Shown: positions 7,285 to 16,725, counted from the first letter of the stretch. The stretch: DNA of 64,000 bases from CAZMVY01 sp964617875 (GCA_964617875.1 CAZUAI010000002.1:79235-143234); one strand, 5' to 3'. Numbers and translations: made by a program. Notes: generated by a model from the letters alone, not told the origin.

Positions 7285-9453
7285 ATGTTGATTTCCGCAG
7301 ACGTTCCCCCCAGCCGCGCGGGCCGGACGCAGGCGCTGCGCCAGTTCGCCCGCATCCTGGGTTACGTGTGGCCCCAGAAGCGATACCTGTTCCCGCTCGT
7401 TCTGTGCGTCGTCGGGATGGCGATGACGTACTCGCTCAGCATCGGCTCGATTCTGCCCGTTCTCACCGTGATCGTCCGGCCCGAGGGTCTCCACGGGTGG
7501 CTCGACAGCCACGTGGTCAACGAGCGGCTCAAGGCCACGATCACCCCGTACGACCCGCTGCGCGACGTGCGGGAGGGAGACATCGAAAGCGGGACAGCCA
7601 AGGTCGTCAGCCTGGACCACGATTCACCCCTGGCGGCCGGAGGTGTCCGGCAGGGCGACTTCATCCTCGGCGTGAACGGCGTCACCGGCACGATGATGCG
7701 GATCAACCCCGTCATCGCCGACCTGGGCACGAACGCGACGCTGACGCTCCTGCTGCACCGTCCCGGCGATCCGTCCGTGCGGTCGCTTGATGTGTCGGCC
7801 GGCAAGCATTCGAAGAACTGGGCGATTGCCCGCCGCATCGTGTCGTACGTCCCGAGCGGAACGCAGCCGAAGGAACGCCTTCGCACGCTGTACTACGTCC
7901 TGGGCGGACTGCTCACGGTCCTGCTGATCAACAACACGTGCCAGTTCGTCGGGAAGTACCTGACGGACCTTGTCTGCGCCCGCACGGTCATGGACATCCG
8001 CCGCCACCTGTACGGCCACGTGCTCAACCTGCCGATGTCGCGGTTCACGCAAAACACGTCGGACATGATGAGCCGCTTCGTGCAGGACGTGCAGCACGTC
8101 TTCCGGGGGCTGACCAACTTCTTCGAGAAGGCGGTGGCCGAGCCGCTCAAGGCGATCGGCGTGACGTGCGTGGCGCTCTGGCTCCAGCCGAAGGTGACGC
8201 TCGTGGTGCTCATCGCCGCCCCGGTGGCCGGACTCGTCTTCTGGCAGGTCGGCCGCAAGATGCGCAAGGCGAACAGGCGTCTCCTGGCGGCCTACGGGCA
8301 GATGCTCGGGGCGCTGGAGAGCACGCTGAACGGCATGCGTGTGGTCAAGGGCTACACGCGGGAAGACTACGAGCGCCTGCGGCTCTTCCGCATCGACCGG
8401 CGGCTGCTGACCCAGCAGCTGCGGCTGGCGTTCTTCGAGGCATTGATCTCGCCCGTGATCGAGCTGATGGCCTTTTTCTGCGCCGCCGGCATCGTCCTGT
8501 GGTTCGCGAGCCAGGTCGTGCACGGCGAGATCGGCGTCGAGGGCTTCCTCACGATGGTGCTCTGTTTCGCGGCGATCTTTCAGCCGGTGCAGAAGCTCAG
8601 CAAGGTCTATCCGCGGATCCAGGAGGCCTCCGCCGCGGGCGAGCGGCTGTTCGAGGTCATCGACAGCCCCAGCGAATACGTCCAGGACCGGACGGCGGCG
8701 GCGCTTCCGCCGATCCGCGACTCGATCGAGTATCGCGGCGTCACGTTCTCCTACCCGGGCGGCGGCCGGCCGGCCCTGCAGAACGTCAGCGTGAAGATCC
8801 GCAAGGGCGAGATCGTCGCCCTCGTCGGCCCCAACGGCTGCGGCAAGACGACGCTGGCCTCCCTCCTCCTGCGGTTCTTCGAGCCGGAGCGGGGCGAGAT
8901 CCTCATCGACGGGCAGCCGATCACCGGCGTGAAGCTGCGATCCCTCCGCGGGCAGGTGAGCCTCATCACGCAGGAGACCGTGATCTTCTCCGACACCGTG
9001 GCCAACAACATCTGGTACGGCCGGCCGGGGGCAACACGCGACGAGGTCATCGCGGCGGCGAAGCGGGCCTTCGCCGACGAGTTCGTCCAGCAGCTGCCCG
9101 AAGGCTACGACACGGTCGTCGGCGAGCACGGGGCGACGCTCTCCGGCGGCCAGCGGCAGCGGATCGCCATCGCCCGCGCGATTCTCCGCGACGCGCCCAT
9201 TCTCGTCTTTGACGAAGCGACCAGCCAGATCGATCCCGAGTCCGAGCTGAAGATCCACCAGGCGCTCGATGCCTTCCTCAAGGGCCGCACCGCGATCATG
9301 ATCGCGCACCGCTACAGCACGATCAGCGAGGCCGACCGCATCGTCGTCATGGAGGATGGCGAGATTATCGCGGTCGGCACGCACGACACGCTGCTCGATT
9401 CGTGCGGTCTCTACCGGCGGCTGGTGGAAACACAGTTCCGAGACGCGGTCTGA
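7285..9453 (+). CDS. ABC exporter (MsbA-like half transporter) with an inserted PDZ-like domain
   Basis: A fused membrane/ATPase half-transporter of 722 residues (family norm about 580-600); it should act as a homodimer exporting lipid or another hydrophobic substrate. TM1 is at about residues 34-52. Then comes an insertion: residues about 106-170 read like a PDZ domain (VVSLDHDSPLAAGGVRQGDF, ILGVNG, then LTLLLHRPG). TM2 follows at about 203-222, so the insert lies in the first extracytoplasmic loop. The ATPase has Walker A GPNGCGKTT (about 515-523), signature LSGGQ (about 619-623), Walker B ILVFDEA, and H-loop AHRYST. Apparently monocistronic from its own promoter. The stop codon sits in a perfect 6-bp hairpin (9445-9460). 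Confidence 0.9.
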   Translation: MLISADVPPSRAGRTQALRQFARILGYVWPQKRYLFPLVLCVVGMAMTYSLSIGSILPVLTVIVRPEGLHGWLDSHVVNERLKATITPYDPLRDVREGDIESGTAKVVSLDHDSPLAAGGVRQGDFILGVNGVTGTMMRINPVIADLGTNATLTLLLHRPGDPSVRSLDVSAGKHSKNWAIARRIVSYVPSGTQPKERLRTLYYVLGGLLTVLLINNTCQFVGKYLTDLVCARTVMDIRRHLYGHVLNLPMSRFTQNTSDMMSRFVQDVQHVFRGLTNFFEKAVAEPLKAIGVTCVALWLQPKVTLVVLIAAPVAGLVFWQVGRKMRKANRRLLAAYGQMLGALESTLNGMRVVKGYTREDYERLRLFRIDRRLLTQQLRLAFFEALISPVIELMAFFCAAGIVLWFASQVVHGEIGVEGFLTMVLCFAAIFQPVQKLSKVYPRIQEASAAGERLFEVIDSPSEYVQDRTAAALPPIRDSIEYRGVTFSYPGGGRPALQNVSVKIRKGEIVALVGPNGCGKTTLASLLLRFFEPERGEILIDGQPITGVKLRSLRGQVSLITQETVIFSDTVANNIWYGRPGATRDEVIAAAKRAFADEFVQQLPEGYDTVVGEHGATLSGGQRQRIAIARAILRDAPILVFDEATSQIDPESELKIHQALDAFLKGRTAIMIAHRYSTISEADRIVVMEDGEIIAVGTHDTLLDSCGLYRRLVETQFRDAV

Positions 9454-9460
9454 CGACCGC
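9445..9460 (+). other. Hairpin with the exporter's stop codon in its loop
   Basis: GCGGTC (9445-9450) and GACCGC (9455-9460) form a perfect 6-bp stem. The 4-base loop TGAC contains the TGA stop (9451-9453). No T-tract follows. Comparable structures surround the stops of several other genes here, for example cysS (2454-2469), msrBA (26563-26579) and the wecA-type gene (38527-38542). Confidence 0.5.
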
Positions 9461-9614
9461 ACGAGTCGCGGTCAGGAAAGGACGTTTCGCCCCGAGCCCC
9501 GGCCGGTTCCGTGGTCCGCGGGCGCGGGGATTACCGACCGGATCGGTGCCGGCCAGGGCGCTCGCGACGGTCAAAGTGGATTGAGAACGCCAGCGGCGGC
9601 GGAGGATACCGCGT

Positions 9615-12600
9615 ATGCCCACTCTTCGCATGACGACGCTGATCTGTGGAATCGCGACGGCCCTGGGAGGCCTCCCGCCGGTTCGGGGCGAGGCGACCAC
9701 GCCACAGAGCGACGATGAGATCGTGGCTCGCTGGACGTTTGATTCGCCGGCCGACGCCGATGCCTGGACGGCGCCCAGCCAGTGCGAGAAGCTCGGCGTC
9801 CATGACGGCGCCCTCCGGCTGAAGCTCACGGGACCGGACGCCTTCGTGTCGGCCCCGGCCGTCAAGGCCCGGATGGATGGCTGCGCGATCCGCGTGCGGA
9901 TGCGCTGCGACCGGCGGGGCGTCAGCGAAATCTTCTATGTCACGGACAAGGACCCCGAGTACAGTCCGCGGCAGCGGGTGTTTCTCGAGACGCCGGCGAG
10001 CCGGGATTTCCAGGTCTATGATTTCGTCCTGGGCACGCCGCGCGACACCGATCGGCAGCTGATCGGCTTCCGCATCGACCCGCACAACGACAACACGTCC
10101 GGCCTCGTCGAGATCGACTCGATCGAGGTGGTACGGCTTGCGCCCGTCTTTGATGTCTGCTTTGCCCCTGCCGACGCGCGGGTGCCGGGCGACACGGTCC
10201 TGTTGCGACTGTCGGTCAGGCAGACGGCGGGGCGGGCCGTGACATGCGATCTCACGGCCGCCATTGGAGACGCGCCGGCCGTTCCCCTTCGGCCGGCGGA
10301 CGGCGGGCGAGAGCGGGTCGCGGAGTCCAGGGTCGGCGTTGCGGGGCCTGGGTATCATCGGTTCACGGCGAGACTGTCGCTCGGCGGCATCTCGTACGAG
10401 CTGGAGACCGGCGCCTCCAGCCTCGCCGCGGAGCAGCCCGAACGAAAAGCGTTCCTGCAGGGCGATCGACTGCGGATGGAGTTGATTCCGGACGCCGGCG
10501 CCGACCGGCGGTTTTACGCCGGCCGACTCTGGGCGCGAGACGGAAAGGGGGAGTGGGTGGACGCGGGGCTCGTGCAGCCCCTGATGACGCTCGTGACGCA
10601 GGACGGCACCTCGGTCCGATCGCGTGCCGTGTCGTTCCGGGAGGAGGATTGTACCTCGACCGCGGTGCGGGACCTTTCGGGCGGCGAACCGGACGCCCCG
10701 GCCTCGATTCGCCTGCGGCTGGGACAGAACCAGGGTCGTGAGTTCATCGAGATGCACTCCTGCCTGCGGGCCGGACATCGTCTCGAGGTGCTCCAGCTCG
10801 CCGCGCCGACCCTCCTGGCGGGGCGGCCGGGGATGGATGCAGCCGATCGGTATGGGCTCTTCGGCGGCATCGAGTTCCTGGAGCCCGGCTGGGAGAGTTC
10901 GAGTGCGCGGGCGGTCGGCGAGAAGTTCGCGGAGCGATGGAAGCCGCATGCGCACAAGATCACGATTCCCCTGATGGCGATCGAGCAGAAGGGCCTCACA
11001 ACCGCGCTGCTGTGGCAGCCGCTCGACCAGTGGAACGGCGATCGCGACCGGCCGGCCGCGACGTTTGCGTCGCCCAACTTCATCGACCGGCAGCCGAACC
11101 ATCTCATGCGGCTGTCCGTACCGGGCGTGTGCGAGCGGAACGAAGAGAACCGCCTCTACCCCGGGACTCCCGTCGCCATCGGCCCGGAGGCCGGGATCAG
11201 GCTGCGCTGCGTCATCGTCGCCGAGCCGGACACGCCGGTCGCGTCGTTGGCCCGTCGCTGGTACGAGATCTTCGGCGCGCCGGACCCGCCGCCGGCGCCG
11301 CACGACGCCGCGCGCATGCACGAGATCTGCATGCAGAACTACGGCCAGACCCTGTACTGGCCGGAAGACAAGGGGTGGCGTCACCACATGTACCTGGAGC
11401 AGGCGTCGGCGTTCGCGCCGGACGTGGCCGCGGCGCTGCTGAGCCACGCCGCCCGAAGCGGCAATGATCGCTGGGTGAAGGCGACGGGAATTGCCGGGCG
11501 ATCGATCATCGACACGCTGGGGCCGCTGGCGTCGCGCGTGGCGCGTCCACCGAACGTTCAAGGCGCCTTGTCGTCACAGCGGCCGGACGGCACGTGGGCG
11601 TTCAAGAACACGCCGCAGATGATCGAGCAGACCCGGAAGCTGACGGACGGAAAGTACGCCGATCTTGGCGAGGACGGGTCCACGAGCCTCGGCACGACCG
11701 TCATGCCGGCACTGCCCGTGCTCCGCCACGCCCTCCTGACGGGCGATCCGGAATGCGTTGCCGCGGGGCTGAAGGCCCTGGACGCCATGAAGCAGTTCCG
11801 CGTCCCGCGCGGCGCCCAGGTGTGGGAGGTACACCAGCTCGTGCCGGACATCCGGGCTGCGGCGCTGGCCGTCGAGGCCTATCGGCTCGGATACCAGATC
11901 ACGCACGACGCGCAGCACCTCGACCAGGCCCAGTACTGGGCGTGGGCCGGCGTGCCGTTCCTGTATTCCTGGCGGGTTCCGGTGGACCGGAAGCCGGCGC
12001 AGATCCAGGTGACGCGAAACAAGACGGACTGGCGCGACCGCGCGATGCGCCCGGCCGCGGAAGGATTCGAGAACCCCCGGCGCGAGATCATGCCGTATGC
12101 CACGATCCCGGTCCTGGGCACGACGTTCTACGTGATCAGCTGGTTCGGCAGCGTGGTGCAGTGGTGCGGGCTCGAATGGGCGTACCAGGTGCTGGACCTC
12201 GCGGAGTTCCGCGCCGATCCGCTGCTCCGTCAGATCGCCGTGGGCGTCATTCGTTCCGGCCAGCAGCAGATGCTCGATCGCGAGCCCTGGGTCGGGCTGT
12301 ACCCGGACGTCTGGGACCTGACGACGAACAGCGCGGTAGGCGCCTACATCGGCGCCAAGCTCCCGCTGGAGTGCCTTCGTGCGATGGGCGACGCACCGGC
12401 GGACGGCGAGACGTGGTCGCGCGTGGTGGCGGGCCCGGCGGGCAAGCTGCACGTGTCGGGCTGGGGCCGGCTGCGGAGACTGACCGTGGAGGGCTCGACG
12501 CTCGCCGCCGAGGTGGACTTTGCGCCCGGACAGGCGAGCGAGCTGCTCCTTGTGAACGCGGACAAGCCCGTCGAGATCCGCGCGGGCGCGGCGGCACTGG

Positions 12601-12707
12601 AGGCCGGCATCGGCAACAACCGCTGGCACTACTCGGCGGACCGCCGTGTCGTTGCCGCAAGATTCACGGGACCGACCGCCGTAACGCAGATCCTGGTTCG
12701 CTGGTGA
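9615..12707 (+). CDS. Large secreted protein of unknown function
   Basis: A 1030-residue protein with an N-terminal signal peptide (about residues 1-26, ending near PPVRGEA). ATG 9615 has GGAGG at 9601-9605. After the signal, residues about 35-180 look like a beta-sandwich carbohydrate-binding domain (VARWTFDSPADADAW, then ALRLKLTG). A second beta-rich domain follows, and the C-terminal half (about 550-950) is Trp/Tyr-rich and helical with repeated hairpin-like segments, reminiscent of an alpha/alpha toroid as in polysaccharide lyases or glycoside hydrolases. No catalytic motif is recognised, so enzymatic activity is inference. The gene stands alone between the exporter and the convergent mcsB. 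Probably a periplasmic or surface glycan-active protein. Confidence 0.8.
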   Translation: MPTLRMTTLICGIATALGGLPPVRGEATTPQSDDEIVARWTFDSPADADAWTAPSQCEKLGVHDGALRLKLTGPDAFVSAPAVKARMDGCAIRVRMRCDRRGVSEIFYVTDKDPEYSPRQRVFLETPASRDFQVYDFVLGTPRDTDRQLIGFRIDPHNDNTSGLVEIDSIEVVRLAPVFDVCFAPADARVPGDTVLLRLSVRQTAGRAVTCDLTAAIGDAPAVPLRPADGGRERVAESRVGVAGPGYHRFTARLSLGGISYELETGASSLAAEQPERKAFLQGDRLRMELIPDAGADRRFYAGRLWARDGKGEWVDAGLVQPLMTLVTQDGTSVRSRAVSFREEDCTSTAVRDLSGGEPDAPASIRLRLGQNQGREFIEMHSCLRAGHRLEVLQLAAPTLLAGRPGMDAADRYGLFGGIEFLEPGWESSSARAVGEKFAERWKPHAHKITIPLMAIEQKGLTTALLWQPLDQWNGDRDRPAATFASPNFIDRQPNHLMRLSVPGVCERNEENRLYPGTPVAIGPEAGIRLRCVIVAEPDTPVASLARRWYEIFGAPDPPPAPHDAARMHEICMQNYGQTLYWPEDKGWRHHMYLEQASAFAPDVAAALLSHAARSGNDRWVKATGIAGRSIIDTLGPLASRVARPPNVQGALSSQRPDGTWAFKNTPQMIEQTRKLTDGKYADLGEDGSTSLGTTVMPALPVLRHALLTGDPECVAAGLKALDAMKQFRVPRGAQVWEVHQLVPDIRAAALAVEAYRLGYQITHDAQHLDQAQYWAWAGVPFLYSWRVPVDRKPAQIQVTRNKTDWRDRAMRPAAEGFENPRREIMPYATIPVLGTTFYVISWFGSVVQWCGLEWAYQVLDLAEFRADPLLRQIAVGVIRSGQQQMLDREPWVGLYPDVWDLTTNSAVGAYIGAKLPLECLRAMGDAPADGETWSRVVAGPAGKLHVSGWGRLRRLTVEGSTLAAEVDFAPGQASELLLVNADKPVEIRAGAAALEAGIGNNRWHYSADRRVVAARFTGPTAVTQILVRW

Positions 12708-12762
12708 GCAGGGATGACGACGCGCAAGCCGCCGGCCGCAACCGCCGGGGGGAAAGGCCCGC

Positions 12763-13818
12763 TCAGTTTTCGCTGACGAGCGTGCGCCGGATGAACTCGG
12801 CGCGGGCGATGCTCCGCTGCTCGCCGTCCAGGACGGTTCCGTGCAGCTTCTGCAGGTGGCCCGGTTGCGTGAGGAGGAACAGCCGGTTCAGCTGGTCGAG
12901 CGTCAGGCGGTCGATCCGGCCGAGACTCACGCCCATGCGCAGGTGCGAGAGCAGGAAGAGCGTCTCCTCGCTGCTGACGGCCCGGGCGTTTTCGAGGAGG
13001 CCGTACGCGCGCCAGATCTTGTCGTCGAGGGCGACGGGCTTCTCTCGAACCAGGGTCTGCCGGGCGAGGTTCTCGTACTCGACGATCCTGGGAATGACGC
13101 GCTCCTTGAACTCGTGGATGATCTCGTCTTCGCTCTTGCCGAGCGTGGTCTGGTTCGAGACCTGGTAGAAGTCGCCGACGGCTTCGGTGCCCTCGCCGTA
13201 GAGCCCGCGGACCGCCAGGTGCATGTCGCGGGCCGCCCGCATGACCTTCTCGAGTTCATTCGTCAGCTTCAGCGCCGGCAGGTGGAGCATGACCGACACG
13301 CGGATGCCGGTGCCGACGTTGGTCGGGCACGCCGTGAGGTACCCGAGGCGCTTGTGAAACGCGAACTCCATCGACTCTTCGAGCAGCGAATCGATCCGGT
13401 CGATTTCCCGCCATGCCTCCTCCAGCTGGAAGCCGCCGCGGAGGACCTGAAGCCGGAGGTGATCTTCCTCGTTGATCATGAGAGCGAACTGCTCGCTCGC
13501 CGAAACGATCACACCGCGGCTGCCGTCGGCCTCGGCGTGCTGCCGGCTGATCAGGTGCCGTTCCACGAGAACCTGCCGATCCAGATCGGTGGAGCGCTCG
13601 ATGTTGACGTAGAACGTCTGGTTGCCGAGGTCGATGTGGCTGATCGTCGCCCCGAGCGTGTGCTCGATCTCGCTCCGTTGCGCCTCGTTCGCCTTGCTCA
13701 GAAAGGGATACCCGGCCAGGTTCCGCGCGAGCCGCACGCGCGAGGAGAGCACGATATCGCTCATCGGCCCGCCGCTGAGCCATTCGCCGGATCGCTTGGT
13801 CAGGTCGTCGATCGTCAT
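12763..13818 (-). CDS. mcsB: Protein arginine kinase McsB
   Basis: McsB phosphorylates arginine residues on proteins; in Bacillus this marks them for ClpCP degradation. The 351-residue protein has the guanidino-kinase nucleotide-binding arginine region (VLSSRVRLARNLAGYPF), the EEDHLRLQ motif, the substrate-loop segment YLTACPTNVGTGIR with the conserved catalytic Cys, and basic QVSNQTTLGKSEDEI. Its start (ATG 13816-13818) overlaps the mcsA stop as ATGA, implying translational coupling. The Firmicute partners ctsR and clpC are not adjacent. It converges on the secreted-protein gene at 9615-12707. Confidence 0.94.
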   Translation of the reverse strand: MTIDDLTKRSGEWLSGGPMSDIVLSSRVRLARNLAGYPFLSKANEAQRSEIEHTLGATISHIDLGNQTFYVNIERSTDLDRQVLVERHLISRQHAEADGSRGVIVSASEQFALMINEEDHLRLQVLRGGFQLEEAWREIDRIDSLLEESMEFAFHKRLGYLTACPTNVGTGIRVSVMLHLPALKLTNELEKVMRAARDMHLAVRGLYGEGTEAVGDFYQVSNQTTLGKSEDEIIHEFKERVIPRIVEYENLARQTLVREKPVALDDKIWRAYGLLENARAVSSEETLFLLSHLRMGVSLGRIDRLTLDQLNRLFLLTQPGHLQKLHGTVLDGEQRSIARAEFIRRTLVSEN

Positions 13819-14300
13819 GCGGACTCCAGCGCCTGAATCTGGTCACGGATGCGCGCCGCCTGCTCGTACTCCTCCCGCTGGACGGCGGCGTTGAGTTCCC
13901 GCCGCAGGCGTGCCATCTCGATCTGCTTCGGCGTGCCCGTGCCCCGCTTTCGCGGCGTCTTGCCGACGTGCTGGGTGCCGCCCTCGTGGGCGTGGGCGAT
14001 CATCGACATCAGCGCCGCCTCGAAGACGTCGTAGTCCCTCGGGCAGCCGAGCAGCCCGTGGTTGCGGTACTCGACGAACGTCATTCCGCAATCCGGACAC
14101 GTCAGGTTCGCGAGTTCCTGCGCGCCCGCCTTGGACACGAGGAAGCTCGCGAGCAGCTCGTTTAAGGGAACGTGCTGCTTCATCGTAACGCCCTCCTCGG
14201 CGGCGCACTTCTCGCAAAGGTGCTTTTCGCGTTTCTCTGACTTGACGATCTCGGTCAGATGAACCGTCGCCGAGTGCTTCTTGCAACGCTGGCAAACCAT
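13815..14300 (-). CDS. mcsA: McsA-like zinc-finger activator with UVR domain
   Basis: Predicted activating partner of McsB. The 161-residue product starts MVCQRCKKHSATVHLTEI, giving a CxxC pair, followed by CEKC and, mid-protein, CPDC plus a later Cys (GLLGCPRDY), so four zinc-binding half-sites as in McsA. The C-terminus (RLRRELNAAVQREEYEQAA, RIRDQIQAL) is a UVR motif. The start is placed at ATG 14300: the frame opens 24 codons earlier, but the promoter at 14344-14372 starts transcription near 14337, downstream of that alternative. Overlaps mcsB by 4 bases. Confidence 0.9.
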   Translation of the reverse strand: MVCQRCKKHSATVHLTEIVKSEKREKHLCEKCAAEEGVTMKQHVPLNELLASFLVSKAGAQELANLTCPDCGMTFVEYRNHGLLGCPRDYDVFEAALMSMIAHAHEGGTQHVGKTPRKRGTGTPKQIEMARLRRELNAAVQREEYEQAARIRDQIQALESA

Positions 14301-14343
14301 GTCTGGCGGTCCCTCAAAGGGGGGCAGTCCTTCGCCCCATCGG

Positions 14344-14372
14344 ATCCTACGTCGCACTTGTTTTATCGTCAA
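14344..14372 (-). promoter_or_regulatory. Promoter for mcsA-mcsB (TTGACG-N17-TAGGAT)
   Basis: On the minus strand TTGACG (rc of 14367-14372) and TAGGAT (rc of 14344-14349) are separated by 17 bases. Transcription should start near 14337, giving a leader of about 37 bases. Confidence 0.65.
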
Positions 14373-14558
14373 GTTGCGTTGTGCGCTGGAGGTACGGCGG
14401 CATTCCCCGGACAGGACGGGTCGAAAACCCGGACCCCGAGGCCCGGCGCCGCGACCGTGGGCTGACCGCCCGGCCCGCCCGCGAAGAACAGCGAAGGCGC
14501 GTCGGCCGAACGCCGCGCGCCTTCGTCCTGGTTCCGTCGTGCCGGGACCGCCGTCCGC

Positions 14559-15104
14559 CTATCGGTCCACACGTTCGAGGTCGTCTTTGAGAATCCGCGC
14601 CAGCAACTCCCGCGAGCGGTAGTCCAACGACTCGAGGGCGTGCCGGCAGCGATCGATCCGGTCCCGCTCCTCCAGGTAGTTCCGAATGCTCGGCACGAGA
14701 CGCATCGCGTCTTTCAGCAGCCCCCGCAGGTCCGCCACGGAGTTGCGGTCAACCATGGTCATCCGTTTCGCGATCTCGCCGAGGAGCCGGTCGAGTTCGG
14801 CCACCCAGTCCTGGTAGTTGTTCTCCATCGCCAGGTAGCGTTCGGCATCGGATATCAGGAACGCGCGGATCACGTCCCGGTCGGTCGGCCCCAGCGGTTC
14901 ACCCTTCTCCAGACGGCGAATCACGGCGCGGGCGTCATCCGCCCACATTCCCTGCTGCATCTCCCGCAGTTCCGTGTCCAGCCGGCTGAGCTGACGCTCA
15001 ACCTGCTCGAACTCCACGGGAGACCCGCCCTGCAGGGCTGCCGCCGCCGTCTCCCGGAGGGACTCGACCGTTTGCTGGATTTCGTCCGTCGCAACCGTCG
15101 TCAT
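14559..15104 (-). CDS. Conserved-looking helical/coiled-coil protein, function unknown
   Basis: A 181-residue, highly charged protein without signal peptide or membrane segment. ATG 15104 is chosen because AAGGAGC lies nine bases upstream; an in-frame ATG 29 codons earlier has no such site and an Arg-rich, unconvincing N-terminus. The sequence is almost entirely helical with heptad-like patterns (VEQVERQLSRLDTELREMQ; YQDWVAELDRLLGEIAKRM), suggesting a coiled coil. No catalytic motif is recognised. Transcribed in the same direction as mcsA, 259 bases upstream of it, and divergent from the GspE-like gene. Confidence 0.7.
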   Translation of the reverse strand: MTTVATDEIQQTVESLRETAAAALQGGSPVEFEQVERQLSRLDTELREMQQGMWADDARAVIRRLEKGEPLGPTDRDVIRAFLISDAERYLAMENNYQDWVAELDRLLGEIAKRMTMVDRNSVADLRGLLKDAMRLVPSIRNYLEERDRIDRCRHALESLDYRSRELLARILKDDLERVDR

Positions 15105-15365
15105 CGGCCTGCTCCTTGCGATCGAGATTGTCCGATAATCAGGAAGGTGCCGCGGACGCATACGGCGAGCGGGCTTCCTGCCCTCGTGCATCGTCAGGAC
15201 GGTCCGAGGGGTTGAGCTAAACCGGGCGGCGGAAGCACTCTTCGATCAAGCCGCCCTGGCGATCCTTTCGAAGTGCGGCGTCGAGTTTGACGATATGTCG
15301 CCTGAGCCCGCGCCGGCCGCGTGTGCGCCGCGCGGGCTGCCGTCTTGTTTGCGAAAGGTGAGGAA

Positions 15366-16622
15366 ATGCCGACTGCCACCCTCGACGTCGAGTTTGCCGC
15401 CCCGCCGGAGATCCATCCCGTGCTGCAGCACGTGCTCGCGGACGACACGGCGCCCAGCGAGGCCCTCGACTTCCTGATCCGGTTCGCCACGGATCGCGGC
15501 GCCAACGACCTCTTCTGCGGCGCCCTCTCGGCCGGCCACGTGGTCGAAATGCGGTGCGACGGCGTCATCCAGAAACTCGGCATCGTCCCCGACAACTGGG
15601 CCGAGCGATTCATCGCGCACACCAAGGTCGCCGCCCAGATGGACCCCGCCGAGCACCGCCGCCCGCAGGACGGCCGCATCGTCGTCAACGCCCTCGACGG
15701 CCCGATCGATGTCCGCATCAACACGCTGCCGACGTTCTACGGCGAGGATCTGGCGCTGCGCATTCTCGCCCCGCGATACCGCCTGATCGACCTGGAGAAC
15801 CTGGGCATGTCCAGCCGCTCGATGAGCATCATGGACTGGGTGCTCCGGCAGCCCCACGGGCTGGTGCTCGTCAGCGGCCCGACGGGCAGCGGCAAGTCCA
15901 CGACGCTGTATGCGATCCTGCGAAAGCTGAACGACGGCACGCGGAAGATCAACACGATCGAGGACCCCGTCGAGTGCCTTCTGCCGGGCATTCACCAGAC
16001 GCAAGTGAACCCGCGGATCGGCCAGGACTTCAGCGATTTGCTGCCGGCGGTTCTCCGCCAGGATCCGGACGTCATCATGGTGGGCGAGGTGCGGGACGCG
16101 AACACGGCCACGACGGCGTTGCGGGCGGCGGTGACGGGCCAGGTCGTCCTCGCCACGCTGCACGCCCCGCGTGCCGCGGGGGCGGTCCAGAGCATGCTCG
16201 GGCTCGGGGCCAACAACCACCTGCTGGCCGCGTCGCTGCGATCGGTCATCGCGCAGGCTCTGTTGCGGAGGGTTTGCGACCGGTGCGCGGAGCCCCTCGA
16301 GACGAAGAACGTGGCCGTTTCGTTCGACGACGTTCAACATCTGCTCGGCCCCGATGCGAAACCATCGCCGCGCCGCGGGCGGGGCTGCGCGGCCTGCATG
16401 GGATCGGGCTACCACGGACTCTTCGGCATCTTCGAACTCATCCGGTGCACGCCGGGCATCAGCGACCTGATCGAGCACGGGGCAACGCCGGACGAACTCG
16501 AGGCGAAGTCGATCGAGGAGGGCATGACGCCGCTGCGATCGTGGGCGAAGCTCGCCGTGGCGCGGGGCATCACCACGCTGGAAGAGGTCAACCGCGCAAT
16601 CGTTCTCGATCCGGGGGCATAG
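15366..16622 (+). CDS. Short GspE/PilB-type secretion ATPase
   Basis: A 418-residue traffic ATPase of the type II secretion / type IV pilus family that would power pseudopilus or pilus assembly at the inner membrane. Key motifs: Walker A GPTGSGKST (about residues 171-180), Asp box NTIEDPVE, Walker B region DPDVIMVGEVRD, His box TGQVVLATLHAP, and two CxxC pairs (CDRC and CAAC) forming the zinc site typical of GspE/PilB and absent from PilT. It lacks the usual N-terminal GspE/MshE domain, hence the short length. No other secretion genes are nearby. AGGTGAGG lies just before ATG 15366. Confidence 0.88.
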   Translation: MPTATLDVEFAAPPEIHPVLQHVLADDTAPSEALDFLIRFATDRGANDLFCGALSAGHVVEMRCDGVIQKLGIVPDNWAERFIAHTKVAAQMDPAEHRRPQDGRIVVNALDGPIDVRINTLPTFYGEDLALRILAPRYRLIDLENLGMSSRSMSIMDWVLRQPHGLVLVSGPTGSGKSTTLYAILRKLNDGTRKINTIEDPVECLLPGIHQTQVNPRIGQDFSDLLPAVLRQDPDVIMVGEVRDANTATTALRAAVTGQVVLATLHAPRAAGAVQSMLGLGANNHLLAASLRSVIAQALLRRVCDRCAEPLETKNVAVSFDDVQHLLGPDAKPSPRRGRGCAACMGSGYHGLFGIFELIRCTPGISDLIEHGATPDELEAKSIEEGMTPLRSWAKLAVARGITTLEEVNRAIVLDPGA

Positions 16623-16697
16623 GCATCCGCCGCTCGCGAGGCCCTCGCGGACGGTCACGATCCACGCCATTGCCGATGCGGGCCCCATGATGCGTCC

Positions 16698-16718
16698 GGC
16701 GAAGACGCTGCCTTCGCC
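16698..16718 (-). terminator. Perfect hairpin between convergent GspE-like gene and bioD
   Basis: GGCGAAG (16698-16704) and CTTCGCC (16712-16718) form a 7-bp stem with a 7-base loop, eight bases beyond the bioD stop. No T-tract on either strand. It could serve as a bidirectional transcript end between two convergent genes. Confidence 0.35.
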
Positions 16719-16725
16719 AGGAGTC

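Noticed and set aside
5032..7620. An 862-codon minus-strand frame, and similar long frames at 22950-25529, 49047-51362, 52366-54813, 56474-59227 and 60401-62617
   Set aside because: All lie opposite well-recognised genes and have Arg/Ala/Pro/Gly-rich translations with no domain; typical antisense shadows in high-GC DNA.
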